64,000 bases of DNA from Sisyra terminalis (GCA_958496175.1 OY292278.1:39122001-39186000), one strand, 5' to 3'; positions 11,709 through 24,645 are shown, counted from the first letter of the stretch. The notes: generated from the sequence alone by a model not told the origin. Numbers and translations: made by a program.

Positions 11709-14700
11709 ATATCAATAAAAAAAAAAGTTTTTTGGCAATTTTTATTTTTTTTTAACACGTTTCATCGGTTTCTTAACTTCTTCAGTTACTATATTAAGTC
11801 TTAATAACACCAATTTTCAAATGAATAATGTACTTTTCAATATAGTGTTATGATATGAGTTTCTGTTACATTTTATTTTAATGGTATTTGAATTTAACTA
11901 TAAATATTTTGAAATATTTATTTTCTTTTTCAAAGTATATGCTATACTCATATTGTTTTCTATTTTATCACTTGTGAAATTGTGCAATTATATAAATTAA
12001 AAAAAAGAAATAATTTTTAAAGAGCTCCTAATAGAATAGTGCGCATTTTGCTATAAACCAATGAAAAAGTGAGATTTAAAGATTTTCATTTGTTTTGATT
12101 GTTGAAATTCGAAAAATTCATTAAAGCCACTCCCGCAGTCAATGCTATACATTTTCAAGCTTAGCATTTGAAATTAAGCGCGAAAGTGGTTTTTATTTTT
12201 ATTTATTTTTACATTCTTTCAAAAAACCCTTACATTATGAAGACAGTATGGTAAACTTATAAATCTTTTATGGCGGGCGAATTGATTTCTTGTTTAAAAA
12301 TTATTATATTTTATTATCAATTTTATAAAACCATAGAGTTGTTAATTGTAACAAAAAAGTCTTCAACCCCTTAATGATATTGAAGGCTTTGATCTAACTC
12401 TTCAATTTATTTTAAAAAAATTGATTTTTTACCCTAAATATTTGATCTAAAATTTCCAGGATCTTACTACTTTCATCGTGTCTACATGTCTAATTTTAAA
12501 TTATTATAAATTATCACCAAAATATACTTCCAGGGTTGATTCATTATGTTTTAACCCCTGAGTTCTTTCCACAAATTTCCATGAAAATTTTCTTATTGAA
12601 CAAACTTGATTTCATTTTAGCTATTTTTTTATAGATATCTACCAGGAAGAATTATAGAAAGCCATAATTTTGAATGTAAAATTGGTAAAGCTTTTAGTTA
12701 CTTATTAATCAATAACTTTTAACTTTTCTCGACTAATACTTAGGAACCCTTTTGTAATCTGTTTCCATTAAATTATAAGGAATGATAGTTATTTTAAATG
12801 ATATCAAAGTTATAGTTTATAGTTATAGTTACAAGTTTTCATTGGTAGGGTTTTTAGTAATGGATGAAACGCGTGGGAGAAATTAATATATAAATTTGCT
12901 TATTTTGAAGTTTTGGTGTCTTATTTTCAGGGGATGAGTTTATATGTTAATTCATATTAAAAGCAAACTTTTGTTCAACCACAAAAGGAAGAAATTTAAA
13001 AAAATCCATGGAATCATTTTAATTTTTGGTTAAGTAAAAAATTTTATTCCATAAAAGCTCTCAAAATGTCCCTAAAGAAGAACTCTTTAAAATTGGGCTT
13101 TAGTCTTGGAAAGAAGAATTTCAAAAATCCAATTAAAAAAGTCTGTAATACTAGACAAAATTTAGTACCATAAACTTTACAGTTTCAATTCAATATACAG
13201 CTTAGCTTTCCATGAAAAAAGTTAGATATTTTGGCAGTTGAACTTATGGATTGTAGTTTAGGAACTCAAACATCAACCCTTATCTGTAAATAAACTCTAA
13301 AGGGTTGAAATTTTATGAAAATTCTGGTCTAATATGCAGCTTTTAGACCTAAAAGGAAACCCAATTGTTATGACTTCAAAAAGTTTAATTTATATTTAAT
13401 GTCTCCAACGTCTTAAAGCTAAACTTATTTGTCGTAATTCAATATTTTTTTACAGTTTGGATTTAATATTTATCAGTTTTCTATACCGCATAACACCAAC
13501 GGTATAATACATAAAACCTTTCAAAAGATATACTTCGTATTGTTATAAAATTAAAAATGAACAGTAAAACTTTAATAATGATATGTCCTTGTAAGAAGAC
13601 ATAAACAAATTTTAAAAACTTTCCACTACCGCACAAGAATGGCATATGTTGTATATTGTTCATACTGTTTAAAAAATAAATAAAACAATTAGTAGATTAC
13701 ATATTTTTTATTGAAAATGTTTAATGTTACAATTTGATAATGTTTTACAAATTATATTTTTACTTTAGTGTAAAATTTCATCCATCTTTATCGGTATTTC
13801 TAATATCAGAAATTCGAATCTTTTATGAATATTTAATCAACGGTTCCGTTTCGCTTCTAACATTTAATATGTATATTTTTATATTTTTATGAATAAATAA
13901 CGAAACGTATAATATTTCATTCATTTATCTCGTAAAAGCTTTTGTTGCACAACTTTATATACCGATATTATACACTGTTTTTATCGAATGGCAAAAAATG
14001 TATCTATTCAGTAATCTATGATAATGTATTCAGCATTTTTATAGAAACAAGCCGGCGTTGATTAGCGCTCCATTTCATAAACAACGGAAACAATAGTTAA
14101 ACGCTATTCATTTGTTACGAACGCTTTTGTTTCCGATTGACTTTTGTTATTTGTAAACAAGTAAACAATTGATCGTAAAGAAAATAAAAGGAAAAAATAG
14201 TTTCTTTTGGTATTTTCTGTACTATTTCTTCTAGATTAACTTTTTATTTGATTTTAGGGGAAAAATTATGAATTATGTTTGATTGATGATTTGAAATAAC
14301 GAAAGAAGAAAAAAACGAAGCTTTTCTGATTGAAAAAATTGGAAATCAGCGATCTGAACTAAATGTAATTATAAGGGAAAAATCTGCATTATGTTATGGA
14401 AGTCGATTATCTGGATTCTCTTTTCCGTGGGGTGTGTGTGTTTTTCATCCATCATAACCACCCGCGGATACTCATCCCTTTTAAAATTAACAGGGTTGCG
14501 AGAAATATTAAGAACTTGATTGCAAAACGTGAAAATATATAATCAATAGACGGATGGCAGGACGAAACACTGTTTTGTTGGAATTGAATTCGAGAATGGG
14601 CAAATAATAAAAGCAGCTTACTGCTTCAACAATTAACTTTTTTATTTATCGAACAGAAGCGAATGTTGTAGTAAAAATATGAATCACTGGAAGGAGCAAG

Positions 14701-15159
14701 ATGCTTTTCCAATTGGATGAATGATGAAGAAAACAGCTCTTCAGAAATGAAATCTTTTCATGAAAATTATGAATAAGTCATGGGATCGCAAAGATAAAAG
14801 ATTTTCATTTTGTTTTTTTTCTTCTGTTGCAGAATAATAACACGGCCAAAATGGAACTAAAATGCTACATTCATTGCAGAAACTTCCTCATTGGAATGTC
14901 AGGTATGTTGTTAATAAAAAAGCGCAGCGAAACATTAGTTTTGATTTGATTGAATTTTTTTCCAATAAGAAAAGAAACTTCTTATAAAACTTACGTTTGT
15001 AGCTAATATAAGCATTAACCATTAAAAAATGTTAAAGAACTGTTCAAAATTTTTAAGGAAACCACTAAAAAAACTTAATTTAATAATCGTTTCTAGCGCA
15101 TTCTAGGATAAAATTCACATTTTTGCTCATGAAAAAATGATTTAAATATATATAGTATA
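11709..15159. other. long AT-rich non-coding stretch
   Basis: No gene recognised. The minus-strand frame at 13481-13663 is chance-like. 14040-14900 is somewhat less AT-rich and free of obvious repeats, with no coding signature. Confidence 0.55.
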
Positions 15160-15520
15160 CACTCATCCCTCAAACTACGCGGTACTCATTTTACGTGGTT
15201 TCACTTTTACGTGGTCAAAAAGAAAAAAAAAATTAAAAAAACCAATAAATATTTACTTCAAGAAATTTTAAACAGTCTACATGTACATCTAAAAATATTT
15301 GAAAAGAAACAATTAGATGAATGAGAATATAGCAGTGAGGAGGCTGAAAAAATTACAATTATATAACTATATTTTTAACTATAAACATGTTTAAGCTTAT
15401 GTGGAGCTTTGGGTACTATTCCTTAATAAAATTATCTTTTCCTATGTAGATAAATGTGTATACACAATGTACTTGTTTTACGCGGTTTTCGGGAACTTTT
15501 CCCCCTACTTTAAATAAACT
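15160..15520. mobile_element. pogo/Tigger-like non-autonomous element
   Basis: The left end CACTCATCCCTCAAACTACG, with ACGCGGTACTCATTTTACG just after, resembles the Tigger/pogo terminal repeat. The right part contains TTTTACGCGGTTTTCGGGAA followed by CCCCCTA, the matching inner terminal sequence. A TA precedes the left end, as expected for a Tc1/mariner-superfamily target site. The interior has no transposase frame. Confidence 0.6.
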
Positions 15521-15540
15521 TGAAGTCTCCATTTATGGGG

Positions 15541-15683
15541 ATTTTTATTTCTGGAACCCATCTTCCTTTTTTGTATAATCTTGAAATCTCGATCTAAACG
15601 GTTTCGATTGGTACGTATCTATCGTGTAAATCGAGATTTCGAGTTCATACAAAAATGGAAGATAGGTTCCAGAAAATAAAAAT
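15541..15683. repeat. hairpin element with ~55-bp arms
   Basis: Left arm 15541-15596 and right arm 15627-15683 are inverted copies. They share CTGGAACCCATCTTCC versus GGAAGATAGGTTCCAG and AATCTCGAT versus ATCGAGATT. The loop is about 30 bases. It sits just right of the pogo-like element and may be a separate MITE. Confidence 0.65.
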
Positions 15684-15896
15684 TCGCGAGATAAGAGAAT
15701 ATTACTCTGCAGTTTATATTAAAATGGATAGTCAAACTTAAGAAGGAATATCACTTTGGTATTTGAGGTTCTTTCAGGAGACTTGTAAGGGTAGTAACAC
15801 GAAGTTTCTATTAAAAACTATTGCGATATTTATCAAAGTGAATTCTTGTTCTTCTCTTCGTGCTTTTACCACTTTGATGATTAGTGATCATCATTG

Positions 15897-16395
15897 AATG
15901 ATATTTTTACAAGAGATGCTCCGATAGCCCCTGAATGCTGTGATTTCCCTTTACCGTTTGCATCCTTATCTCATTGGCTCATCCTGGTAAATTCCTCCAC
16001 CTTCGGAGACAATTTTTTAATTCCAGCACGGAAAATATTCTACATTAGGCACTGGACTTTGTAGTGTTCGCTTGTCCCAGCTCATATTCGGTCTCCCATC
16101 TTATTAATAAACATTAAAGGTTCCTGCATTAGATGTCCATATACCCCAAATATAGTTTTTTTAAAATATATATTCAATAATTACAATAATATTTTTACAA
16201 AAGATGCCCCGATCCGATGACCCATGAATGCAGTGATTTCCATTACCTTTTGCATCCTATGCCATGGACTTATATTTTTTAACAGCAATTTTTTAACTCA
16301 TGTTCAAAAAAATGTTGTACATTAGGCACTGGTGTTTACTGGTGTAGTGTTCGCTTATCCCGGCTCGTATTCAGCCCCCCATCTATTTAATCATC
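15897..16395 (+). repeat. two direct copies of a ~210-bp unit, period 288
   Basis: Copy 1 (15897-16112) and copy 2 (16185-16395) share TATTTTTACAAGAGATGC-like starts, a TGCAGTGATTTCC segment, ACATTAGGCACTGG and TAGTGTTCGCTT. A ~70-bp unrelated AT-rich spacer separates them. Divergence is moderate, so the duplication is not recent. I do not recognise the unit. Confidence 0.75.
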
Positions 16396-17961
16396 AAATG
16401 AAAAAATAATGAATTAATACAGAAAGTTTTGTTTCAACCCTTTTACTCACCCAATATAACCATATATCAGATTTCTATTTATCCCAGTCTCTGAAACATT
16501 ATCTCAGTGTTAAAAATTTCAATTATCATTTGATGTCTGAAGTACGGTCTCCAAATAGTTTCCCTCTACAAAATATTGATTTTTATCAATTAAGCATTAC
16601 AAATTTGAACTTTAGGAATTGTAAGAAGGGTGATTGTATTATAAACGCAAAAGCAAAACTTATTTAAGAATTGTGTGCTTTCATTTTACGTTAGTAAAGT
16701 AGCATTACTTTTCAGTCCTTCTTTTATAAGTCTAGGGTTATAAGTAAAGAAAAACCTATAAAAATATCTTTGGTTAAGCGTTACATTTTACTAAACTTAA
16801 CCATGACTTAATTGGATTTCTAACTATAAATCTATCTGGATTTTGCATTTAAATTCACTATGTTCCGGAATATCGAAACTTAAGTTTGACCCCTTGGTTT
16901 CAGTCTGTATTTGTGTAGGGTGAACAATATATTTAGTGGTTGGCTCGAATTGAGAAATTCGAGAGAGACTTTGTTAACTGTAACCGATCGTATCATTAAG
17001 TTAAATACATTATCGGTGGAGCGCTCGCATCGACTTCAAGCCCCAAACGGCTCAATTTCGTTCCAATCGACACCGAACGCCGATAAGAGGGCTTTTAGCT
17101 CCGTCGTTTTTATCGGTTAGTCTGCCGGAAAGCCACTCTTTTCCAATTATTACAGTTTGAGTTCGAGACATTCGAACCAAAATCATCTTTCGCAAATGAA
17201 ACTTGGCAAAGTTATAAGCACATAGATTTTATGAGCGCGTCCGTGAAATATTTGCCTTTATGTGATAATTATTGTTGTTTAAACGAGCTTTTGAATTAGT
17301 TCTGTCTCCTCAACCGTTTAATTAGTTGAAAAGACGGAATTCTTTTTGCCATTATAGTCGAGATGAATTGAATTTATTTTTTTATTAGTTTCTATTTGAA
17401 ATCCTGGGCAATAAGCTTTATGAAATAAGAAGCATCCATATAGTATCTATATTACATCATTCATTAATTAAACTTAATGATTATTTTTTCTTGCCAATAC
17501 TTTCATTGACCATGATATATTTCTTTGTGTTTGATTCAAAGAAAAATTGATGAATTGACAATCTTTTACTGATACTTATTTCGTAAATCCTATTTAGAGA
17601 TAGGGGTTTTGCTTGATTAGATTCATTTTATTAGTCAAAAAACTAACCCAAAAAAAAATCAATTGGTAGGAGTCAAATTAAAATTGAACATTTACAATAA
17701 ATAAAATAAAAGGAGTCTTTTCTGTAATAAAGCATTGATTTATAAAAACCTGACGTTCTAAGATCAAGAATAACTTTTCCGGGATATGAAATTGGAATTG
17801 AAGCTTGAATCCAAGGAAATGAAAGGTTCAAAAGGAGCTTGAGCTAAAATATTTATGAAAGCGAAGCTTAATCCTCAAAATTTTAACGTATTCCACCTTT
17901 TAACAATCATATTTGGAATGTTGTAAAGTGAATACTAAAAATTATTTAAGTTGAGTCATAT
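16396..17961. other. non-coding stretch with a GC-richer island at 16880-17210
   Basis: The island includes a 69-codon plus frame (16911-17120) without family resemblance and few homopolymers. It has no repeat features. A conserved regulatory element or an unrecognised exon is possible. The rest is AT-rich with no gene seen. Confidence 0.45.
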
Positions 17962-18273
17962 TGTTGCGGACTTAGAACATTCGAAAATTCTAACAACCAG
18001 ATTGAAATGAAACGGAAGATATTCCAGTTCATTTTCAGTGATATTCTAACGCGGGGTAGAAAGAGATAGAAATCTTTCAAATGTACTGGAAACTTCCAGA
18101 AATCGGCAAATAGGTATACAAATAAGGCGATCTACTGTCGCCAGAACAGTAAGGACTAGTAGAAGTTACAAAGTTCAAAATATATCGCGACAACCGTTGA
18201 AATAATTGTTAAAATAAATAAGTGTGTAGAATAAATGGTGTTATTGTTATACGTCCTGAAATAAATCCTAACA
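17962..18273 (+). mobile_element. LTR-like unit with perfect heat-shock element
   Basis: It starts TGTTGCGG and ends CCTAACA, giving TGTT/AACA inverted termini. The upstream half carries heat-shock motifs. A TATACAAATAAGG TATA-like box follows at about 18114-18126. The 3' part has several AATAAA signals. No clear target-site duplication is visible (CATAT left, AACCC right), so the exact ends are uncertain. No internal coding region lies next to it. Confidence 0.5.
18088..18102 (+). promoter_or_regulatory. canonical three-unit heat-shock element
   Basis: The 15 bases follow nGAAnnTTCnnGAAn exactly (GAA 18089-18091, TTC 18094-18096, GAA 18099-18101), the trimer-binding site of heat-shock factor. 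A second degenerate cluster, AGAACATTCGAAAATTCT, lies upstream at 17974-17991. A TATA-like box sits about 15 bp downstream of the perfect element. Confidence 0.6.
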
Positions 18274-19832
18274 AACCCATCAAAATAAATAAAATAATCG
18301 TAAAATCGTAATAATATTATTGTTAGTTCTTTTCAACATACAAAGGATTTTTTTTCATAAAATATAAAAAAATATACTTCTATTTATAAGATTGACGAAT
18401 TGGCAATACAATATTCACACAAAATTTTCTAGGAATCATACCAGTCTGGTTACCAGTTAATTATGTTAAAGAAAAGTTTTAATTGACCAAAGTTTCTCCA
18501 TTTTTGTCTAATGGAAGATTCGAGTTATCGTAAGTTTATACTCTTTTCTTTAGTTAAATTCTTTTGCATCAAAAAAAATCACTATATTTCTCCCTATTTT
18601 CTATAGTACTTTAAATTATTCGTTAAGCAGAGATTTGTATTCTTTTTGAACTTAAAAGCACAATACAGAGTATAATTACAGTGGCTGGCTAGCAATAATT
18701 ATTTTTCAATTTAGAATTGGTGAATATTTTCAAAATATGTGCAGTCAAAAAACTTTTTATTAAAAAAATTAACTATCAAAGATGAAAATGCTAACCTTAA
18801 AGCTAATAGGCATAAAATGAGGGGGTCACTATCTTTAAATTCAATTATAGTTAGTACTTCTTTTGTAAACTTTTATGCTTTTAGCAATGTTATTTTATTC
18901 AAAAAAACTTTTTAAAACTAAAGACATTTTAAAGAGTTTTTTAATTTTTGGAGGACTGCAATAACGAAAAGAGGTTTTATTAACACGCTTGACTTCGATG
19001 TGATTCCGTTACAACTTCCTATTATAAATAAAATGCGAATATAATTATTCCTTACAATTTAATGGAATTAAAATTTAACCCTTCTTTCTCTGTAAAAATA
19101 TTTAAAATGTTATTTAAATTTAATATCAAAGCTCAGTCGTTTCTTTATTTTGATTATTTGTGACCTAATTACCCCAAGTAATAAAGATGAAAGTTTTCCA
19201 TTCTGGCAATACTACACACTGTTGACTAAAATTGTCATAACTTAAATTAATTATTTTATTTTCATATTTAAAAGTAAATGAAACGATTTTATGGAATCAA
19301 AGTGTCCAATAATTATTTTGTTATAAAACCAGTTTAGTTATTAAGCTTTTCATGTGATTTTTGGAATCAAAATTTCAGCAAACGAGCTTAATTTTATCGA
19401 CGAAAACAATAATTAAATATTTACTTATATTATCTTAAAGTTTAGATAAAGCCATTGAAACGAAATTTTTAATTGAATCTTGAGTCTTAGAACATACAAG
19501 GAATTAACTTCATTAGGCAGCAGAGCTTTGATCAATTAACCAAAGCTAAACAATAGTGCATCTATCAATTTCCAATGCACTATTGATTTAATATTTAGTT
19601 AACTGTTTAGACTTATCTTGTGTAAACACTAACTTTAATCTTTAAAACAATACTATTTATTTACCTTTTTTTTTGGCTCACTTATTTTTTTATGTTTTAA
19701 GAAGAGTATACAATGCTTTATGATTACTCAGCCTTGATAACTTTTATTATTTTTGCGAACCACTTGTAGTATGTTGAGGGATCCTTAGACCTCTGATTAA
19801 AAGACTTTTCCCTAAATCATATATCATTTTAA
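18274..19832. other. AT-rich non-coding stretch
   Basis: No gene or bounded element identified. Confidence 0.55.
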
Positions 19833-20532
19833 GGTAGGATCACCGTCAGAACGTAAAAAAAATGACTTTCTTAAAACTGCTGCCATTTTTTTTTTGAGAT
19901 ATTAAAAAACGGTCTTCGGCATGTAAAAGTTGAAGTTTTGAACTATTTTTTTTATTTGCCCCGATATGTCCCCCCTCCCCCTTTTACAGCGCTTTGAAAA
20001 AGGGTCCTCAAAAATGAGGAGGCAAACGGGAGACAAGTTTTCTCGGAAACCGGAAGTCGGATCATGATTTTCCAAAAAATGTAGGTTTTGGTAATGCGTC
20101 TTCTTGGTACTGAACCTCGAAAAAAAATGAAAATTCACAAAATGGCACGACTTTGAAAAAAAAGTTGAAAAAAACCACCTTTTTTTGGACCTTTCAGCCT
20201 CTCCCACTTTGAGGGGGGAGGTTTGGCCAATTTCAGAAGTTCAGTACCAAGAAGACATGTTGAACTATAACACTCTCCAGTTTCAAGTCAATCCGTCGCA
20301 TAGTTTCTGAGAAATCTTGTCTCCCAGTTTTAAAAAGTTGATTTCGAGAAAAACGCATTTAAAGTTTTTTAAGATATTTTTTTATGTTATTATCAATTTA
20401 TTCAATTTTTATCAGTGAAAATACATAAGTCAGCTATTCCAATCCTTTTAACACGTTATTCTTGAATGTTATTATATAAGAAGACATTTATGAAAAAAAA
20501 AAACGATTTTTTTTTCTGACGGTGATTCACCT
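19833..20532. mobile_element. 700-bp terminal-inverted-repeat element flanked by TTAA
   Basis: Both ends carry ATCACCGTCAG in inverted orientation just inside the boundaries. The flanks read TTAA on each side (19829-19832 and 20533-20536), which suggests a piggyBac-type target site. Internally, TCTTCTTGGTACTGAAC (about 20099-20115) recurs inverted near 20238-20256. A 101-codon minus frame (19902-20207) is low-complexity, with no transposase features. The element is non-autonomous. Confidence 0.65.
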
Positions 20533-23196
20533 TTAAGTTGCTATTTGAAATTGCAATAATTACATTGTTCTAGTTCAAAAAAGAATTCCTTCAGTATAAT
20601 AAGTGTTAAATTATTGAAAAGCTTTAATCTTTTTAATAAAATTAAATTTTTATACTACTAATCATTCAAGATTTTTGCTTTAATGTTGGCTGAAATATTG
20701 ATTTTTTTTCGAGTATAAATTAAGAAGATATCAATACTTTATTGTTCTTTCCCATTTTTGTCAACTGTTATTTCTTAACTGTAATAAAATGATTGGTTCG
20801 TTTTTATTTAATTAAAATAAAGAATATTTAACTTTTCTCGTAACTCCTTATTTTTACGAAAATTTTTGATATTTATATATGTTGGAGCTATTTAGAAAAT
20901 GTTTGATTAAGAATGTATTGTTTTCAAAGTAGAATATTGATTTATTTTTGGAAAGAAATTGAATTTAAAAAAATTGTTTTAATGACTTTATTTATGTTGG
21001 TAAGAAATTGGAAATGAATTATATCGTCGTTGGCAGTTCATCGAAACATCCAATACCAATTAAGAGCAAAAATTGGATCGGAAAATCCTTTTTCCATTTC
21101 AATCTTTTATCATTTGATTGAATGGAAAGATTGACAATTACAACGAAGGCACAATATATAACATCTCGAATAGGAGTGTGTTAGAGATGAAAAGAATTTA
21201 TTCCTGCAACCGTCAGCCAGCTAACCAAACCGGATCTTTTCTTGTAACCTTATCCTTTTCCGTATCCCTTTGTTCTTTACGTCAAGCGGAAAAGGGGGCG
21301 CAATTGAATCGAGGATATTAAGACATTGATCAGGGAACAAAAAATCATTTTACTCGATGGAAAAGTTTGAAAATTTTTCCACGATAACTTTTAGTTTGAT
21401 TCGGTTCGAATATGTTCCATGATTCTATACAATGAATAGAACAACACACGCACCATTGCGTTTCCTTTGATCAAATCATTCTCAAAGAGGTTTTGCACAA
21501 ATTTTCAAAATCCACCCCCCGGAGACCAATTTCATTCTTATCAAATTGTCCGTGACGGTTGCGTCTTGTCTACATTCTTTTCACTCGAGGAAAAATTTTC
21601 ATTATATTCAAATATTTTTGTCAATGCTGGAATCATAGTCGGGATGTACACACGAAACGCCATATCTCCGTTATGAAAAATTCAAAACAATGCCGACAAC
21701 ACGACTGACATTATAAAGGTTTCCAAAATTTTAATTAAAAACCTCATTTTCATTTGCTATCGCCCGGAAAATTTATCACAATTTCCAACCACGTCGTCTG
21801 ATTAAAATATATTTATTATATTTTCATATTCATTTCGACAAATTCTTTTTCCCAAATATTTCATCACGTCTCGCAACCCCCAACAATTACACCAAAATAA
21901 ATGGAAAAGTGCTAACATTACAACTTGATCCCAATAAAAATAAATAATAGCCGCAAGTTGGTGAATTTTTTTTAACGAAACCAACCGTTAATTAAACGCA
22001 CGTTTTATTTTTCGTCCTCTAATAAACAAACCCTTAACTCACACGTGGATATAAATTTAATTAAACGAAGAAATTTGGTCCCAACGAGACCACTTGGTGC
22101 AAGAAAAAAAATGGTTTATTATTAAAAATAGTTATAAAACAAAACTTTTCAAAGCTCCACGGACCAAAGCACCAGCTTCAATACAAACCGACTAAGATTT
22201 CGCTTCCTTTGTGCTTTAATTAAACTCTAAATGCATTTAGTAAATAAAATATTCTCAAGTTAATTATATCAACAAAAAAGTGTACAAAAAGATTCACTAA
22301 CAATGTAATTAATTTACATTTATATTTACGTGTTAAAAGTAAATGATTCAATTAGTTGTTTATTTCATTTGGGAACTTACTGATACTAGCAACTTCGTTT
22401 GCGTGACATAAAATATGTCTAGTTGGATGTGGTTTACATTTTTTTCTTCCAAATAGCTTGGTTTTTAAAGTTATATTAAAAATTTCCACTTTGAATTATC
22501 AAACATGGAGCTTTTTCATTGTTTTGAAAAATAAGAGAATAAGACAATTTACGATAAAGCTCCGTACTAACAGATTGTTACCGAGCTTTGGGATCACCTT
22601 CCGATTGCAATATACCTGCAACCCTGACAGGGTTTTTGCGGTAAAAGTTTCAACTTTTGTTACTAAAAACAATTTGCTTCTTTTATAGTACTCAAATGAT
22701 CATTTTTTAATGAAAATATTGTTTTATTATTTTAAATTTCGTATGTTTTGTATAATTTATCCTTATCTAATTATTGTTATCATGGACAGATTTGCATCAT
22801 GGAAATGATGAAACTCTGACTTCAAAATATTCAATATAAAATATTTGGTTTCGATAATCTTACTTGGGTTATATAATTACTCCATAAGACCCAAATATTT
22901 TTTTGTTAATAATAAAACAAATTTTTACATTGATTAAAGTTATATGAATAAGTGAAATATGACTTCCATAAATCTGTATACTTTAAAAGGCCTATCTTTG
23001 CGACAGATTAGTTTCTTAAATAGTTAAGTAAAATAATATAGTTTCCTTTATGGGTGGTGATAGAATCCTTCAGGATTCACTAAACTAATGCCAGTGATAA
23101 AGAAAGCGAAACATTTTTTCTTTCTCTTCCGTTTTTGTATTGAAAAAATCTACATTTATATTTACGTACATTTAAATTGAAGATTTAATAAATGAA
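20533..23196. other. non-coding stretch with a less AT-rich island around 20990-22100
   Basis: Several chance-like ORFs on both strands (21118-21321, 21467-21676, 21802-21984, 22458-22688) lack family features. No repeats were recognised in 20990-22100, so it may be single-copy intronic or intergenic DNA. Confidence 0.45.
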
Positions 23197-23450
23197 CCGT
23201 TTATTTTGAAAGTGAGTTAAGTCCATTTCAAGAACAATCCCTATAGTATTATCATTTTTAACCATAGGAACATAAGATACTAAGGAGGAGGGAATAATTG
23301 GCGTTTTTGTTAACAACTACAATGAAATCAGTAATTTGTCAAAACTTAGCAGTTAAATAATTAACATACTTTGTTCTAGTTACAAGAAGAAGAAGAATCA
23401 CCATATAGACCGTCCTTGAAATGGACTTACGCCACTTTCAAAATAAACGA
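23197..23450. mobile_element. MITE-like element with ~40-bp inverted repeats
   Basis: Left arm 23197-23240 and right arm 23411-23450 are inverted copies sharing CGTTTATTTTGAAAGTG and AAGTCCATTTCAAG. The centre is ~170 bp and non-coding. A target-site duplication is not clear. Confidence 0.7.
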
Positions 23451-24464
23451 TTCAAATATTAATCAAAACCTTAAGACTATTTCCTAAGTCCTTGAAAACG
23501 AAAGTTTGGAAATTTGGTATGCACACTAAGATAAACAACAAACAACTTATAAATAATGGCATCTGTTTCTTTCTTTGTTCAACCTTCATCAAGGTGCAGG
23601 CCTACAAAGAAAATAGTTCATTTCTCAAAGTTCTACAAAATTGAAAGTTTTTATGTAAAATAGGCAAGAGCTTTACCATACAAAAAATTTACAAAAAATA
23701 GGCAATTTTTACTTTTATACCGCCTTTAAGAGCTGTTTAGGTCTGTAAATAAAATTCGAATTTTTATTTTAATTAAAATTACAATCTTATTATCATAAAT
23801 CATAAAACAATACAGAAAACTACAATCTTATTTTAACAATTGAAGGAAATTAGTATTTTGTTATTTTTTAATAATGATAATTCTGTATCAATCGTTATAA
23901 TTTCTTAAATTTTTTAATATTTAATTTACCTTGATTGTTCAAAATTTATATTAGACATTCATTATGTTGGTCCTTAAAAATTGTCCATACTGTGGACCTG
24001 TTTAGCTTCAGATTCTTCATCTAAATTTTGAAAAGGTTTTTTTAATCCGACTTGCTAAATTCTTCCATCAAATTATTTTATATTCAATTACTATGAAACA
24101 TAAGTAATAAATAATAAAAACTAAAAATAAAACTAAATTCCATTCATAATAGGTCATCCAAGACTCAAAAGCTCATAATTTCACTCTTAAAAAGTAATCA
24201 GATCTTATGAAGAACCAAGTCCCTAAATTTTAATTTTGCAAAATTTCGTTTTTAGTCAAAAACATTGTTTCTTGCTTTCCATATTCTTTTTCTCAAAAAC
24301 CAATTCCTAGAGATAGAAACCTTTAATGTACAGAACGTCCGCATTTTATTAGTACCTACTAAGTATATTTAAAATATATTTCCGGGACTAGTTTATCAAG
24401 CTTCTATCCTTAGGGCAAGAATTGGCAACTTTGCTGAAGTTAAAAATTTAAACATTAAAGTTGA
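23451..24464. other. AT-rich non-coding stretch
   Basis: No gene or bounded element identified. Confidence 0.55.
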
Positions 24465-24645
24465 TGTGTATACAATATATAGAATATATTGCGGTCCAAT
24501 TTATGTAGTATAATTTAATATAATAATATATAAAAAAACATACCATAAACATAAGTTTGAACAAAAGTTCAAACAAAAATATTTGTGACGTATTGCCGAG
24601 ATACGTATTTCGGTTGCCAAGCAACCTCAGTGGTCATTCACTCTT
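24465..24645. mobile_element. fragment of the palindromic family with a ribozyme-like motif
   Basis: 24465-24515 repeats the TATACAATATATAGAATATA and CGGTCCAATTTATGTAGTA blocks of the element at 9338-9427, here as one arm. About 70 bp to the right a hammerhead-like motif follows. The association of these blocks with ribozyme-like motifs at both loci suggests a common element family. Confidence 0.45.
24588..24640 (-). ncRNA. hammerhead ribozyme-like motif 3 (decayed)
   Basis: On the minus strand CACUGAGG is followed by a five-pair stem (GGUUG/CAACC), then GAAAUACGUAUC. The self-complementary AUAC/GUAU with terminal UC fits a loopless stem III plus cleavage triplet. The first box departs from CUGANGA, and stem I pairing is weak, so this copy is probably inactive. 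Confidence 0.3.

Noticed and set aside
11423..11758. 111-codon minus-strand ORF as a gene
   Set aside because: It runs through the LTR promoter, TATA box and CT repeat and into flanking DNA. The translation has no family features.
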